Assembly: GCA_015064155.1 (NCBI GenBank) | Contig: SVST01000012.1 | Location: forward strand, 1-64,000 | DNA: 64,000 nt | Direction: 5' to 3' | Source: Oscillospiraceae bacterium | Lineage (GTDB): Bacteria > Bacillota > Clostridia > Oscillospirales > CAG-272 | Shown here: positions 24,900 to 33,715 of the stretch, in pieces | Layout: each line of letters opens with the position of its first letter | Position numbering within the stretch: the stretch's first letter is position 1 | The notes under the pieces: generated by a model | The model's input: the letters and a program-made list of their open reading frames with translations, nothing else | Database searches by the model: none | What the model was told of the DNA's origin: nothing | Program-made: the position numbers and the translations under genes

Positions 24900-26348
24900 A
24901 TGCAAAAAAAAGAGTGGTTTCGATGCTTGCAGGGAACGCGGGTCATGGTGATCGGATTGGGAATTTCCAATCTTCCGCTGATCGATTTTCTGCTTCAAAA
25001 GGGGGCTCTCGTCACGGCATGCGACGCAAAGGAGCGTGCGGCATTGGGGGACGTTGCCGACCGACTTGAGGCGCGCGGCGTGCGCTTGATTTTCGGGAAG
25101 AACTACCTGGAGAATCTGGAAGCCGACGTACTCTTCCGCACCCCCGGGATTCGACCCGATCACCCGCAAATTCTTGCGGCATTGGAACGGGGAGCCGTGC
25201 TTTCCTCGGAAATGGAGCTTTTCTTCCTGCTGACCCCTGCTCGCATCATCGGCATTACGGGAAGCGACGGAAAGACGACTACGACGACGCTTACGGGCTT
25301 GATTTTAGATGCGCACTGTAAGCGGAACGGAAGAGGCCGTGTCTTTGTGGGCGGCAATATCGGTGCGCCGCTTTTGCCGCGCGTGGAAGAGATGCAAAAA
25401 GAGGATTTCTGCGTGGTGGAGCTTTCCAGTTTCCAGCTGCAAACAATGCGGCAATCTCCCGAAATTTCCGCCGTGACCAATCTTTCGGAAAATCACCTCA
25501 ACTGGCATACCGACATGGAGGAATACGTACGGGCGAAGACCAATATTTTCTTACATCCCGAAAACGAGCGCGTGGTTTTGAATGCCGAAAACGAAGAATC
25601 CATGAAAAGACGGGGGGAGGTCAAGCGTCCCGTGACGCTCTTTTCCTCCAAGAAAACCTCGTTTGCCGAGTTTGACGGGCTTTTGCAACCGAACGATGCG
25701 GCGGTCTATCTGCGCGACGGCATAATTTGCTTCTGTAGTGGCGGAGAAGAAGAGCCGCTTTTGGAGGCTTCTAAAATTCGTTTGCCGGGGCTTCACAATC
25801 TGGAAAATTACATGACCGCCCTTGCCTTGACGCATGATGTTGCCGACCGAGAGGATTTCCTTGCGGTTGCGGAATGCTTTGAGGGGGTTCGTCACCGTTT
25901 GGAAAAGGTGCGTGTTTTGGACGGCGTGACCTATTATAACAGCTCGATCGATTCTTCACCCACGCGTACCGCGGCGGCACTGTCGGCACTTTCTCCCATC
26001 CGCCCCATCGTGATCTGCGGTGGTGCTGACAAAAACTGTGCTTTTCCGCCTCTTGCCGAGTCGCTTTGCAAGCATGCAAAGGCTGTTGTTTTGACGGGTG
26101 CAACGGCGGAAAAGATCAATGCGGTTTTGTCTTTGCGAAAAGAGGTACAAAGCGGTGCTTTGCCGGTCTATCGAAATGCCGATTTTGAGGGGGCGGTTAC
26201 GCTTGCCCGAACGATCGCAAGGGCGGGCGATACCGTGCTGCTGTCCCCCGCCTGCACAAGCTTTGATGCATTTCGGAATTTCGAAGAACGCGGTGACCGT
26301 TTTTGCGCAATTGTGCGCGCATTTCATGAAATGAAGGAGGATGTTTAG
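24900..26348 (+). CDS. murD: UDP-N-acetylmuramoylalanine--D-glutamate ligase MurD
   Basis: A 482-residue Mur ligase adding D-Glu to UDP-MurNAc-L-Ala. The N-terminal Rossmann domain starts with VMVIGLGISNLPLIDFLL; the ATP loop is GITGSDGKTTTTTL; VVELSSFQLQTM, TNLSENHLNWH and YYNSSIDSSPTRTAAALSAL are typical MurD blocks. I placed the start at the ATG at 24900, seven bases after GGAGGAGG; the frame is open further upstream but without a better site. It stands outside any division/cell-wall cluster, with DUF975 directly after it (no gap). Slightly long relative to the ~450-residue norm. Confidence 0.93.
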   Translation: MQKKEWFRCLQGTRVMVIGLGISNLPLIDFLLQKGALVTACDAKERAALGDVADRLEARGVRLIFGKNYLENLEADVLFRTPGIRPDHPQILAALERGAVLSSEMELFFLLTPARIIGITGSDGKTTTTTLTGLILDAHCKRNGRGRVFVGGNIGAPLLPRVEEMQKEDFCVVELSSFQLQTMRQSPEISAVTNLSENHLNWHTDMEEYVRAKTNIFLHPENERVVLNAENEESMKRRGEVKRPVTLFSSKKTSFAEFDGLLQPNDAAVYLRDGIICFCSGGEEEPLLEASKIRLPGLHNLENYMTALALTHDVADREDFLAVAECFEGVRHRLEKVRVLDGVTYYNSSIDSSPTRTAAALSALSPIRPIVICGGADKNCAFPPLAESLCKHAKAVVLTGATAEKINAVLSLRKEVQSGALPVYRNADFEGAVTLARTIARAGDTVLLSPACTSFDAFRNFEERGDRFCAIVRAFHEMKEDV

Positions 26349-27344
26349 ATGAATCAAAATGAATTTGTGATGCAAAGCCACGTCAAAAAGAATGCGGCAT
26401 ATTACCGAGAGCGAGCCAGAGGGGTGCTCAAAGGTCATTATTGGATGACGGTATTGGTTACACTCGTGGCTGTTTTGCTTGGCGGAGCAGTACTTGGTGC
26501 AACGATCCCTTATGATTTGTTTGGAGATTCCGAGGAGCTTCGGGTGGAGATCAAAAACGGGGAAATGACCGAAACGCTGCGGGAATGCCTGCGTTACGTG
26601 AGCAACGGTGATATCGGTGGGCTGTTGGATGCCTATCCGGTTTTGCAGCTTCTTTTGATCGGTATATGCACGGCGGCAATCTTTACGTTGGCATATCAGA
26701 TCTTTGTGGGAGGACCCGTGGCACTTGGGTATCAGAAATACCATCTTGACCTTCAAGACGGAAAGCCCGGCTCTGTGAAGAATCTGTTTGATTACTTTCA
26801 TATCAATTACGGGCAGGCGGTCCTTGCAAGGACATTGTACATCCTGTTGATGACGGTGCTTTCCATTCCGGCAATGCTTTGTTCGGTTTGGTTGCTCGTT
26901 GCGTTGGCACCGGTCGCTTCCTGTGCGCTTGCCGAAAATACGAGCGGTGTTTGGCAAGCCTTAAAAGATGCGCTGCTTCCTTTGCTTGTGACCCTGCTTG
27001 TGGCTGTTTTGACCGCAATTTTACAGATTCCGATACAACTTCGCTATTTCTATGTTACCGTGATTCTTGCGGAATATCCCGAAATCGGTGCTATAAATGC
27101 GTTTCGAAATTCGGCAAATTTGATGAAGGGGAGCAAATGGCGGCTGTTTTGTCTGCAATTCAGCTTTTTCGGTTGGTTCCTCCTGGCAACACTTTGTCCC
27201 TTTGGATTTGATCTGTTGACCCCCTATACACAGGCGGCAAACACGGCTTTTTATGACGACATCGCCAATCGGAGTGCCGCCAAGGAAACCGAATTCCCCA
27301 GCCTGAATCCCGACGATTACAATCCCGACGAGGCGAAATGGTAA
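26349..27344 (+). CDS. DUF975 family membrane protein
   Basis: A 331-residue membrane protein of the DUF975 family, common in Firmicutes and without known function. The N-terminus has the typical RERARGVLKGHYWMTVLVTL, after which about six hydrophobic segments are visible (residues ~33-50, 95-125, 160-190, 205-240, 275-295), and LRYFYVTVILAEYPEIGAINAF is the family's central conserved block. The C-terminal tail is acidic and soluble. The ATG follows the murD stop with no gap, and AGGAGG is inside the end of murD, so the two are coupled. Confidence 0.85.
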   Translation: MNQNEFVMQSHVKKNAAYYRERARGVLKGHYWMTVLVTLVAVLLGGAVLGATIPYDLFGDSEELRVEIKNGEMTETLRECLRYVSNGDIGGLLDAYPVLQLLLIGICTAAIFTLAYQIFVGGPVALGYQKYHLDLQDGKPGSVKNLFDYFHINYGQAVLARTLYILLMTVLSIPAMLCSVWLLVALAPVASCALAENTSGVWQALKDALLPLLVTLLVAVLTAILQIPIQLRYFYVTVILAEYPEIGAINAFRNSANLMKGSKWRLFCLQFSFFGWFLLATLCPFGFDLLTPYTQAANTAFYDDIANRSAAKETEFPSLNPDDYNPDEAKW

Positions 27345-27386
27345 TCGAAAACGCAATGATTTGAAACAGAAAAGGACGAAACGAAC

Positions 27387-28649
27387 ATGATATATTCCGA
27401 AAAAATTCTTGGTCTTGCAAAAGAAGCCGAAGCGGCACTTGCCTCGCATTTTGCGTACATCGACCGTGTAGCCTTTGAAAACACCCAAAAGGTGATGGAT
27501 ACCTTCCGCGAGCATCGCGTGTCGGACGGGATGTTCCAGTCCACCAGCGGTTACGGCTACGACGATCGCGGACGCGACACGCTTGACGCGGTTTGGGCGG
27601 ACGTGATGGGGGCTGAGGCGGCCTTGGTACGTCACAGCATCGTCAGCGGTACGCACGCGCTTACCATCGGGCTTTTCGGTATTTTGCGCCCCGGGGACGT
27701 GATGTATTCGGTGGCAGGCAAGCCGTACGATACCTTGGAGGAGGTCATCGGGCTGACGGGAACCTCCGGGAACGGCTCGCTTGCCGATTTCGGTGTGACC
27801 TACGAGCAAACCGAGCTGAATGCCGACGGAAGCTTTCGATTTGACGAGATCCGCGAAAGGCTTGCGCACTTGGGAAAGCGCGTGAAGATGGTCTTCGTGC
27901 AACGTTCCAAGGGATATCTGAACCGCAAAACGCTGAGCGTGGCGGAAATCGGGGAGCTTGCCCGATTCGTGCATGATATAGATCCCGATATTTTCGTGGT
28001 GGTGGACAACTGCTACGGTGAATTCGTCGAAACGCGTGAGCCGTGCGCGGTGGGAGCTGACCTTGTGATTGGCTCGCTGATCAAAAATCCGGGCGGCGGA
28101 ATTGCGGAAACCGGCGGATATTTTGCGGGAACGGCACGCGCGGTCGAGCTTGTCAGCTATCGGCTAACCTCGGTTGGCATCGGTGCGGAGGTCGGCGCAA
28201 CCCTGGGACAGAACAAGCCGATGTACAAGGGTCTGTTCTTTGCACCGCACGTTACCGCACAGGCACTCAAAACCGCACATCTTGCGGCATATATGTTTGA
28301 AAAGCTCGGCTATCGCGTCGAGCCACGCTGGGATGAGGAACGGCACGATATCATTCAAAGCGTGATTACGGGAACCCCCGAGGGTCTGTGCGCATTTTGT
28401 CGCGGCATTCAGGAGGGCTCTCCCGTGGATTCCTTCGTAACTCCCGAGCCCTGGGCAATGCCCGGCTACGGCGACCCCGTTATTATGGCGGCGGGGGCGT
28501 TTACGCAAGGCAGCTCAATCGAGCTTTCCGCAGACGGTCCGTTGCGCGCCCCCTACACCGCATTCTTCCAGGGCGGCTTGACCTACGAAAGCGGTAAGAT
28601 CGGCATTCTGTGCGCGGCACAGCGTGTCTATGAAAGTCTGCAAGCGTGA
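27387..28649 (+). CDS. Methionine gamma-lyase family PLP enzyme (aluminium-resistance family)
   Basis: A 420-residue PLP-dependent enzyme of the Alum_res family, a branch of the cystathionine gamma-synthase clan. It keeps the fold type I layout: the N-terminal FQSTSGYGYDDRGRDTLD, SGTHALTIGLFGILRPGD for cofactor phosphate binding, VVVDNCYGEFVE with the PLP-pyridine Asp, and SLIKNPGGG with the Schiff-base Lys. The reaction is unproven; a lyase acting on sulfur amino acids is inferred from the clan. AAAGGACG precedes the ATG. Its stop overlaps the hemW start (TGATG). Confidence 0.9.
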   Translation: MIYSEKILGLAKEAEAALASHFAYIDRVAFENTQKVMDTFREHRVSDGMFQSTSGYGYDDRGRDTLDAVWADVMGAEAALVRHSIVSGTHALTIGLFGILRPGDVMYSVAGKPYDTLEEVIGLTGTSGNGSLADFGVTYEQTELNADGSFRFDEIRERLAHLGKRVKMVFVQRSKGYLNRKTLSVAEIGELARFVHDIDPDIFVVVDNCYGEFVETREPCAVGADLVIGSLIKNPGGGIAETGGYFAGTARAVELVSYRLTSVGIGAEVGATLGQNKPMYKGLFFAPHVTAQALKTAHLAAYMFEKLGYRVEPRWDEERHDIIQSVITGTPEGLCAFCRGIQEGSPVDSFVTPEPWAMPGYGDPVIMAAGAFTQGSSIELSADGPLRAPYTAFFQGGLTYESGKIGILCAAQRVYESLQA

Positions 28650-29803
28650 TGCGAACGCTTGAAAAAAAGACGCTTGGCTTGTACTTGCATATTCCGTTTT
28701 GCAGATCCAAGTGTCTTTATTGCGATTTTTGCTCGCAACCGAACCGAAGCGAGTCCGAGCACGCGGCATATACCGAAGCACTTTGCCGGGATCTTCGCGC
28801 ACGTGCAGAGACTTGCTCCGCCTATACGGTGGACAGCGTTTACGTGGGGGGCGGAACACCGACCTCGCTGGCACCTGCCTTGCTGCAAAAAATCCTTGAC
28901 ACGGTATTTTCGTGTTATCATATCGAGCCCCATGCCGAGATTACCGTGGAGTGCAACCCCGCAACCGAAAGCCGTGCGCTGTTCGAGTGCCTTGTTTCGG
29001 CAGGTGCGAATCGTTTGAGCATCGGCGCGCAAAGCGTGCACGACGGGGAGCTTCGTGCGCTCGGAAGATTGCATTGCTTTTCCGATCTCTCAAAAACGGT
29101 GTCCGATGCCCGCGCGGCGGGCTTTGAAAACCTGAGTGTGGACGTAATGTTCGGGATCCCCTTGCAAACCGAAGAGAGCTACTTGCAAACGCTGTGCAAA
29201 CTTTCGGAGCTGCAGCCGAATCACATTTCCGCGTACGGCTTGACCGTGGAAACGGGAACTCCCTTTGGGAGGATGGGGGATCGATTGCGGCTTCCCGATG
29301 AGGAAACCACCCGTCGGATGTATTTTTCGGGGATTGATCTGCTTGCTCAAAGAGGCTTCCGTCAATACGAGATCAGCAATTTTGCGCTTGACGGGTACGA
29401 GTCGCGGCACAATCTGAAATATTGGAACTGTGACGAATATCTTGGCTTCGGTCCCGCGGCGTATTCGGATTTCGGCGGACGACGCTTTGGGAACAGTCGG
29501 GATATTTCCTCCTATCTTGCAAACGAGGATATCACCGAGGAATCCGAGGTGCCCTCTCCGAACGACCGCAAAAACGAGTACGTCATGCTGCGTATGCGTC
29601 TTTCGGAGGGAATTGATTGCCGCGCGTATCAAAAACGCTTCGGCAGCTCCTTTGAAAGCGATTACGGGGATGCTCTTTCGCGATACGTGAACGGGGGATT
29701 CGTGCGGAAAAACGCGCAGGGATATGCCTTTACAACGGACGGAATGTACGTCAGTAATTCGATTCTGTCTGAAATTCTTTGCTTTGATGCAGGAAACTGC
29801 TGA
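28649..29803 (+). CDS. hemW: Radical SAM heme chaperone HemW
   Basis: A 384-residue HemW, the CPO-like radical SAM protein that binds heme rather than acting as coproporphyrinogen dehydrogenase. The cluster motif is CRSKCLYCDF (Cys18, 22, 25), followed by YVGGGTPTSL, ECNPAT, RLSIGAQSVHD and the C-terminal HemW_C domain (RLSEGIDCRAYQKRFG). In many Firmicutes hemW lies with lepA and hrcA; here it overlaps the methionine gamma-lyase-like gene by one base (TGATG), and has no ribosome-binding site of its own, so it should be translated by re-initiation. The window shows no other heme gene. Confidence 0.9.
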   Translation: MRTLEKKTLGLYLHIPFCRSKCLYCDFCSQPNRSESEHAAYTEALCRDLRARAETCSAYTVDSVYVGGGTPTSLAPALLQKILDTVFSCYHIEPHAEITVECNPATESRALFECLVSAGANRLSIGAQSVHDGELRALGRLHCFSDLSKTVSDARAAGFENLSVDVMFGIPLQTEESYLQTLCKLSELQPNHISAYGLTVETGTPFGRMGDRLRLPDEETTRRMYFSGIDLLAQRGFRQYEISNFALDGYESRHNLKYWNCDEYLGFGPAAYSDFGGRRFGNSRDISSYLANEDITEESEVPSPNDRKNEYVMLRMRLSEGIDCRAYQKRFGSSFESDYGDALSRYVNGGFVRKNAQGYAFTTDGMYVSNSILSEILCFDAGNC

Positions 29804-29820
29804 CAAAATCGAAAAAAAAC

Positions 29821-29849
29821 TTGACAAAACGCGTATTGTCGTGTAAAAT
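29821..29849 (+). promoter_or_regulatory. Promoter of the DUF1292 gene
   Basis: TTGACA (29821-29826), 17 bases, TAAAAT (29844-29849). Confidence 0.7.
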
Positions 29850-29882
29850 AAGGTTAGAATACGAAAGGAACGGATTTGAAGT

Positions 29883-30182
29883 ATGGAAACCAACAACGAA
29901 AGAGAATTTTTCACCTTGAACGACGAAGACGGTAACGAGGTGGAGTTTGAATTGATCGGTGCTACCGAATACAACGGAAAGCGTTACTACGCAATGATCC
30001 CCGCAGATGCCGCAGATAAGGCGCAGGAGGAAGAGAACGGCTTTTGCGAGTACGTGATTTTGCGCGAGGAGCAGGATGCCGACGGGGAGATCTCGCTGGT
30101 TTCGGTGGATGACGACGATGAATTCGACGACGTTGCCGATCAGTTTGACGATATGTTCTCCGAGGAGATCGATTACGACTGA
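29883..30182 (+). CDS. DUF1292 family acidic protein
   Basis: A 99-residue, strongly acidic protein of the DUF1292 family (YrzB-like). The family core is visible: FTLNDEDGNEVEFELIGATE, then a tyrosine pair (RYYAMIPAD), EYVILREEQDADGEISL and an aspartate-rich tail (DDDDEFDDVADQFDDMF). In B. subtilis the yrzB homologue sits with yrrK; here it stands alone behind its own promoter. GAAAGGA precedes the ATG. Function unknown. No terminator is seen right after it, so some transcripts may enter the RNA region at 30222. Confidence 0.85.
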   Translation: METNNEREFFTLNDEDGNEVEFELIGATEYNGKRYYAMIPADAADKAQEEENGFCEYVILREEQDADGEISLVSVDDDDEFDDVADQFDDMFSEEIDYD

Positions 30183-30184
30183 TT

Positions 30185-30215
30185 TTGAACTTTTACCTGC
30201 TTAGTGCGTGATAAT
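30185..30215 (+). promoter_or_regulatory. Possible promoter of the structured RNA
   Basis: TTGAAC (30185-30190) and GATAAT (30210-30215), preceded by T as TGATAAT, are 19 bases apart, a long spacer. It overlaps the end of the DUF1292 gene only marginally and would start RNA near 30222. Confidence 0.4.
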
Positions 30216-30221
30216 CGGTGA

Positions 30222-30457
30222 TATGGACCCACAATCGATTAAAGGAGTCTGACACCGCGGTGGTTTGCAGACCTCCCGTACGCGAGATTTCGATTGACTT
30301 GTCTCGACCGCGTTCGGATGCTGGGAGCAGTAAAGCCGCGCCGAGGACACCGCCCTGAACTACAGGGTTCTAATGTTCCGATTACACGGCTCGGTGGGGT
30401 TTTCGAAGCAATTTCGAAAGAGAACGAGCCTTTGCCGACGGTGCGGGCTCGTTTCGT
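30222..30457 (+). ncRNA. Candidate structured RNA, possibly 6S-like
   Basis: The 318-base gap between DUF1292 and the SPFH gene has no reading frame with a credible start, but much pairing and a strong terminator. ACCCAC (30227) can pair with GTGGGGT (30394), closing a ~174-base unit. Inside, GGTGG (30259) can pair with CCGCC (30350), CTCCC with GGGAG (30323), CGAGA (30283) with TCTCG (30302), and a side hairpin CCCTG/CAGGG lies at 30353-30367. A rod with a central bubble and a 3'-side hairpin is the general shape of Firmicutes 6S RNA. A competing hairpin (GGAGTCTG 30244 with CAGACCTCC 30268) exists. The identity is inference. Confidence 0.5.
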
Positions 30458-30460
30458 TTT
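30423..30460 (+). terminator. Terminator of the structured RNA
   Basis: AACGAGCC (30423-30430) pairs with GGCTCGTT (30446-30453), followed by TCGTTTTATC. It lies 40 bases before the SPFH start codon and so would separate the RNA from the gene. Confidence 0.65.
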
Positions 30461-30500
30461 ATCAACAACCAATACTGATGTACATACAAAGGAGAAAAAG

Positions 30501-31796
30501 ATGGGAATTATTAAGGCTTTTAACAGTGCCATCGGCGGCTCGCTGGGCGATCAATGGTTGGAGGTCATCGAGGCCGACAACATGAGTGACACCACGGTTT
30601 TTTGTAAGGGTGTTAAGGTTCGGCGGGATGACAAAAGAAGCAACCGCCGCAGCAGCAACAAGCGAGGCTCTGAGGATCTGATTTCCAACGGCTCGGTGAT
30701 TCACGTGTACGCAAACCAGTTCATGATGCTGGTTGACGGCGGACGTGTGGTGGACTATACGGCTGAGGAGGGCTACTACAAGGTTGAAAATTCCTCCGCG
30801 CCCTCCATGTTCAACGGTCAGTTCGGAGCATCTTTGAAGGATTCCTTCAGCCGTATCAAATTCGGCGGTGTCCCCTCGCAAAAGCAAGAGGTCTACTTCA
30901 TCAATCTGCAGGAGATCAAGGGAATCAAGTTCGGCACGGCAACCCCCGTGAACTATTTCGACAACTTCTATAACAGCGAGCTGTTTTTGCGCGCGCACGG
31001 TACCTATTCCATTAAGGTGACCGATCCCTTGAAGTTCTATGCCGAGGCGCTTCCGAAGGGAGCCGATATGGTAGACATCAAGGATATCAACGAGCAGTAT
31101 CTTTCCGAGTTTTTGGAGGCGTTGCAGGCGGCAATCAACCAGATGTCGGTGGATAATATCCGCATTTCTCAGGTGACCTCCAAGGCGCGCGAGCTGTCCC
31201 GCTACATGGCAAACGAATTGGACGAGGATTGGAAGAATCTGCGCGGCTTTGAGGTGCTGTCGGTGGGTCTTGCCAGCGTAAGCTACGACGAGGAATCCAA
31301 GAAGCTGATCAATATGAGAAACCAGGGTGCAATGCTGGGCGATGCGGCAGTGCGCGAGGGTTACGTGCAGGGTGCCATTGCACGCGGTATCGAAAATGCG
31401 GGCAGCAACAGCGGCGGCAGTGCGCAGGCGTTTATGGGTGTCGGCATGGGCATGGGTGCCGCAGGCAACTTTATGGCAAGCGCATCGGCAACAAATGCTG
31501 CGCAGATGGAGCGCGATGCGGCGGCGAAGGCTACGGCTGCAAAGGCATCTGCCGATTCCTGGACGTGTGCGTGCGGTGCGGTCAATACGGGCAAATTCTG
31601 CTCGGAGTGCGGAGCAAAAAAGCCGATGGCGGCAGGAGCCTGGACCTGTACTTGCGGTGCCGTCAATACGGGTAAATTCTGCTCGGAGTGCGGCTCTGCC
31701 CGTCCGCAGGCAGACCATTGGTTCTGCACCGAATGCGGATATAAAAACACGGGTGACGCAAAATTCTGTGCGGAGTGCGGAAACAAAAGAGCATGA
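30501..31796 (+). CDS. SPFH-domain protein with three zinc ribbons (YdjI-like)
   Basis: A 431-residue protein resembling B. subtilis YdjI. Residues 1 to ~300 are an SPFH/virion-core-like domain (MGIIKAFNSAIGGSLGDQWL start; LRAHGTYSIKVTDPLKFYAE; MVDIKDINEQYLSEFL), followed by a Gly/Met/Ala-rich linker and three zinc ribbons at the end. The first two are near copies with Cys-x-Cys pairs (WTCACGAVNTGKFCSECG), the third has CxxC pairs (CTECG, CAECG). AAAGGAG is before the ATG at 30501. The next two genes are YdjG- and YdjH-like, so the B. subtilis ydjGHI set is kept in a different order. In B. subtilis the set is linked to PspA and envelope stress; here no pspA adjoins. Confidence 0.87.
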   Translation: MGIIKAFNSAIGGSLGDQWLEVIEADNMSDTTVFCKGVKVRRDDKRSNRRSSNKRGSEDLISNGSVIHVYANQFMMLVDGGRVVDYTAEEGYYKVENSSAPSMFNGQFGASLKDSFSRIKFGGVPSQKQEVYFINLQEIKGIKFGTATPVNYFDNFYNSELFLRAHGTYSIKVTDPLKFYAEALPKGADMVDIKDINEQYLSEFLEALQAAINQMSVDNIRISQVTSKARELSRYMANELDEDWKNLRGFEVLSVGLASVSYDEESKKLINMRNQGAMLGDAAVREGYVQGAIARGIENAGSNSGGSAQAFMGVGMGMGAAGNFMASASATNAAQMERDAAAKATAAKASADSWTCACGAVNTGKFCSECGAKKPMAAGAWTCTCGAVNTGKFCSECGSARPQADHWFCTECGYKNTGDAKFCAECGNKRA

Positions 31797-31839
31797 TGTT
31801 CCCAATCTTCCAAAACGCATGAAATAAAGGGGCTTTTTT

Positions 31840-32892
31840 ATGGAAACAACCGTAATTTACCAATGTCCGAACTGCGGCGCGGGTCTTGAATTCGATGCCG
31901 AAAAGCAAAAATTCTGTTGTGAATTTTGTTTGTCGGAGTTTACCGAGGAGGAAGCAAAGGCTGCCAATCCCGAGGACGTTGCCGAGGAAAATGCCGCCAA
32001 GAATGCGGAATACAGCGAGCAGATGCAGGAATATGCTTGTCCGTCCTGCGGTGCGCACACCGTAGCCGACGAAAGCACTGCGGCTGATTTTTGCGCCTAT
32101 TGCCACAATCCCGTGGTTTTGGTGGGACGTTTGTCGGGGGAGATGCGACCTCATCGGATCATTCCGTTTAAATACGACAAGGCAGCGGCACAAAAGAAGT
32201 TTTTGGAGTTTGCTACCCAACACAAATTCGTTCCGCGCGCCTTTTTCTCAAAGGAGCAGATCGAAAAGATTTCGGGTGTGTACTATCCTTTTTGGGTGAC
32301 CGATGCAGATGCCGATACGACAATGCGTGCGTCGGCTACGCGGCTTCGCGTGTGGCGAGTCGGAAACGTCGAGTTTACCGAAACCTCGAACTTCAAGATC
32401 AAAAGAAGCGGTAACATTCATTTTGAGGATATTACCATGTCGGCTCTTACCGAGGCGGATAAGCAGATGCTGGAGGGCATTTTGCCGTATCCATCCGAGG
32501 CGTTGCAGGAGTTCTCCATGCCCTATCTTTCGGGATTCCTTGCCAAAAAGCGCGATATCGAGCGAGCAGATCTTACGGGTGAGGTTCGCGCCCGTATGAA
32601 CCGATATGCCGAACAGATGCTTCGGAACACGGTCAACGGCTACAATGCCGTAACGGTAAAGGAAACCGACGTAAAGATTACGAAAAGCCATTGGGACTAT
32701 TCGCTTTTGCCGATTTGGGTGTTGAACTACCGCGACCGTCGCGGAAAGGTGTATACATACGCGATGAACGGCTATACGGGCAAGGTATACGGAGAGCTGC
32801 CGATCAGCTTCCCGAAGCTCGGGATTTTGCTTGCGGCGGTTGCCGTTCCCCTCACCGCACTCTTTACGTGGATCGGAGGGATGCTGTTTTGA
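31840..32892 (+). CDS. Zinc-ribbon membrane protein (YdjG-like)
   Basis: A 350-residue protein. It opens with a TFIIB-type zinc ribbon (YQCPNCGAGLEFDAEKQKF, then CCEFC), has a second ribbon near residue 65 (ACPSCGAHT, FCAYC), then a ~220-residue beta-rich domain (HRIIPFKYDKAAAQKKFLEF; VYYPFWVTDADADTTM), and ends in a single hydrophobic segment (LGILLAAVAVPLTALFTWIG), which makes it a tail-anchored cytoplasmic protein. Automated pipelines sometimes call such proteins primosomal helicase PriA-like; there is no helicase motif here. AAAGGGG precedes the ATG. It lies between the SPFH and TPM genes. Confidence 0.85.
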   Translation: METTVIYQCPNCGAGLEFDAEKQKFCCEFCLSEFTEEEAKAANPEDVAEENAAKNAEYSEQMQEYACPSCGAHTVADESTAADFCAYCHNPVVLVGRLSGEMRPHRIIPFKYDKAAAQKKFLEFATQHKFVPRAFFSKEQIEKISGVYYPFWVTDADADTTMRASATRLRVWRVGNVEFTETSNFKIKRSGNIHFEDITMSALTEADKQMLEGILPYPSEALQEFSMPYLSGFLAKKRDIERADLTGEVRARMNRYAEQMLRNTVNGYNAVTVKETDVKITKSHWDYSLLPIWVLNYRDRRGKVYTYAMNGYTGKVYGELPISFPKLGILLAAVAVPLTALFTWIGGMLF

Positions 32893-33653
32893 AAAGATCA
32901 ATTTGTTTTTTGCTGGTATTGCTCTCTTTGATGACGTTTTGGATTCCCGTCGATGCACAGATGGCGGAAGCATCGGGCGTTGACGATCGGTACGGAATGT
33001 TTTCTTCCGAGGAGATCGAAGCGATTTCTGCTGTTGCCGCCGAGGAAAGCCAACGCGCGGGGTGTTCCTTGTATATCGCCACGTTCCGTGTTCCGCGAGG
33101 ACTCAGCTCTACCGAAGCGCAGTATACGGGAGAGATGTTTCTGACTCGGCACGGGCTTTCCAAATCCGACGATTTGGTGCTTTTGGTCGTGACGTACGAT
33201 GAAAATAAATCCGAGTATTTTTATAACCTGTATACGTACGGAAAGGCGACGAAAAAGATCAACGACAAGGAAGTTGACTACATTTTGGATCACGACGACG
33301 TGTGGGCAATTAAGGAAGGCTTTCCGGCATCGGGCTGTCAGGCTTTCTTGCGTCTTGCCGCCAAGGGATATCTCGGAAGATTGGGGGCTTCTTACCTCAA
33401 AATCGCCATCATTTCCTTTGTGATTGCGTTGACGTTCGGCTTGATCGTTTGCGGTACGGTTTACGCGTCGTACAAGCAAAAGCAGAAGTCTACCCAATAT
33501 CCGCTTGACCGTTATGCCAAATTGGAGTTGACCGAATCTGCCGATCGGTTTGCGGGCACGTTTGTGACCAAGCGCGTGATCCAAACCGGGTCGAACGGTG
33601 GAGGTGGCGGTTCCTCGCACGGAGGCGGTGGCGGACACCGCGGCGGTCGCTGA
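32889..33653 (+). CDS. TPM-domain membrane protein (YdjH-like)
   Basis: A 254-residue exported protein. Signal sequence (SICFLLVLLSLMTFWIPVDA), an extracytoplasmic TPM domain (residues ~30-165: YGMFSSEEIEAISAVAAEES, LVLLVVTYDENKSEYFYNLYTYGKA), one membrane helix (LKIAIISFVIALTFGLIVCG), then a cytoplasmic tail ending in Gly/Ser/His-rich GGGGGSSHGGGGGHRGG. I chose TTG at 32889, which overlaps the previous stop (TTGA) and has GGAGGG eight bases upstream; the next ATG falls inside the signal sequence. Together with the SPFH and zinc-ribbon proteins it likely forms a membrane complex. Some TPM proteins act on acid anhydrides or in membrane-protein repair; the function here is unknown. Confidence 0.85.
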   Translation: MKRSICFLLVLLSLMTFWIPVDAQMAEASGVDDRYGMFSSEEIEAISAVAAEESQRAGCSLYIATFRVPRGLSSTEAQYTGEMFLTRHGLSKSDDLVLLVVTYDENKSEYFYNLYTYGKATKKINDKEVDYILDHDDVWAIKEGFPASGCQAFLRLAAKGYLGRLGASYLKIAIISFVIALTFGLIVCGTVYASYKQKQKSTQYPLDRYAKLELTESADRFAGTFVTKRVIQTGSNGGGGGSSHGGGGGHRGGR

Positions 33654-33677
33654 CGAATACAAGAATAGCAAATAAAA

Positions 33678-33707
33678 AAGGCACGAAACCGCGCGGTTTC
33701 GTGCCTT
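33678..33707. terminator. Perfect-palindrome bidirectional terminator
   Basis: AAGGCACGAAACCGC followed directly by its exact complement (33693-33707), A-rich before and TTGCTTT after. It ends the YdjI/G/H-like operon and the converging GtrA-GH35 gene. Confidence 0.85.
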
Positions 33708-33715
33708 GCTTTGTA

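Noticed and set aside
30244-30276. T-box-like ACCGCGG motif
   Set aside because: No T-box antiterminator or specifier loop can be built, and the next gene is not a synthetase, amino-acid enzyme or transporter.
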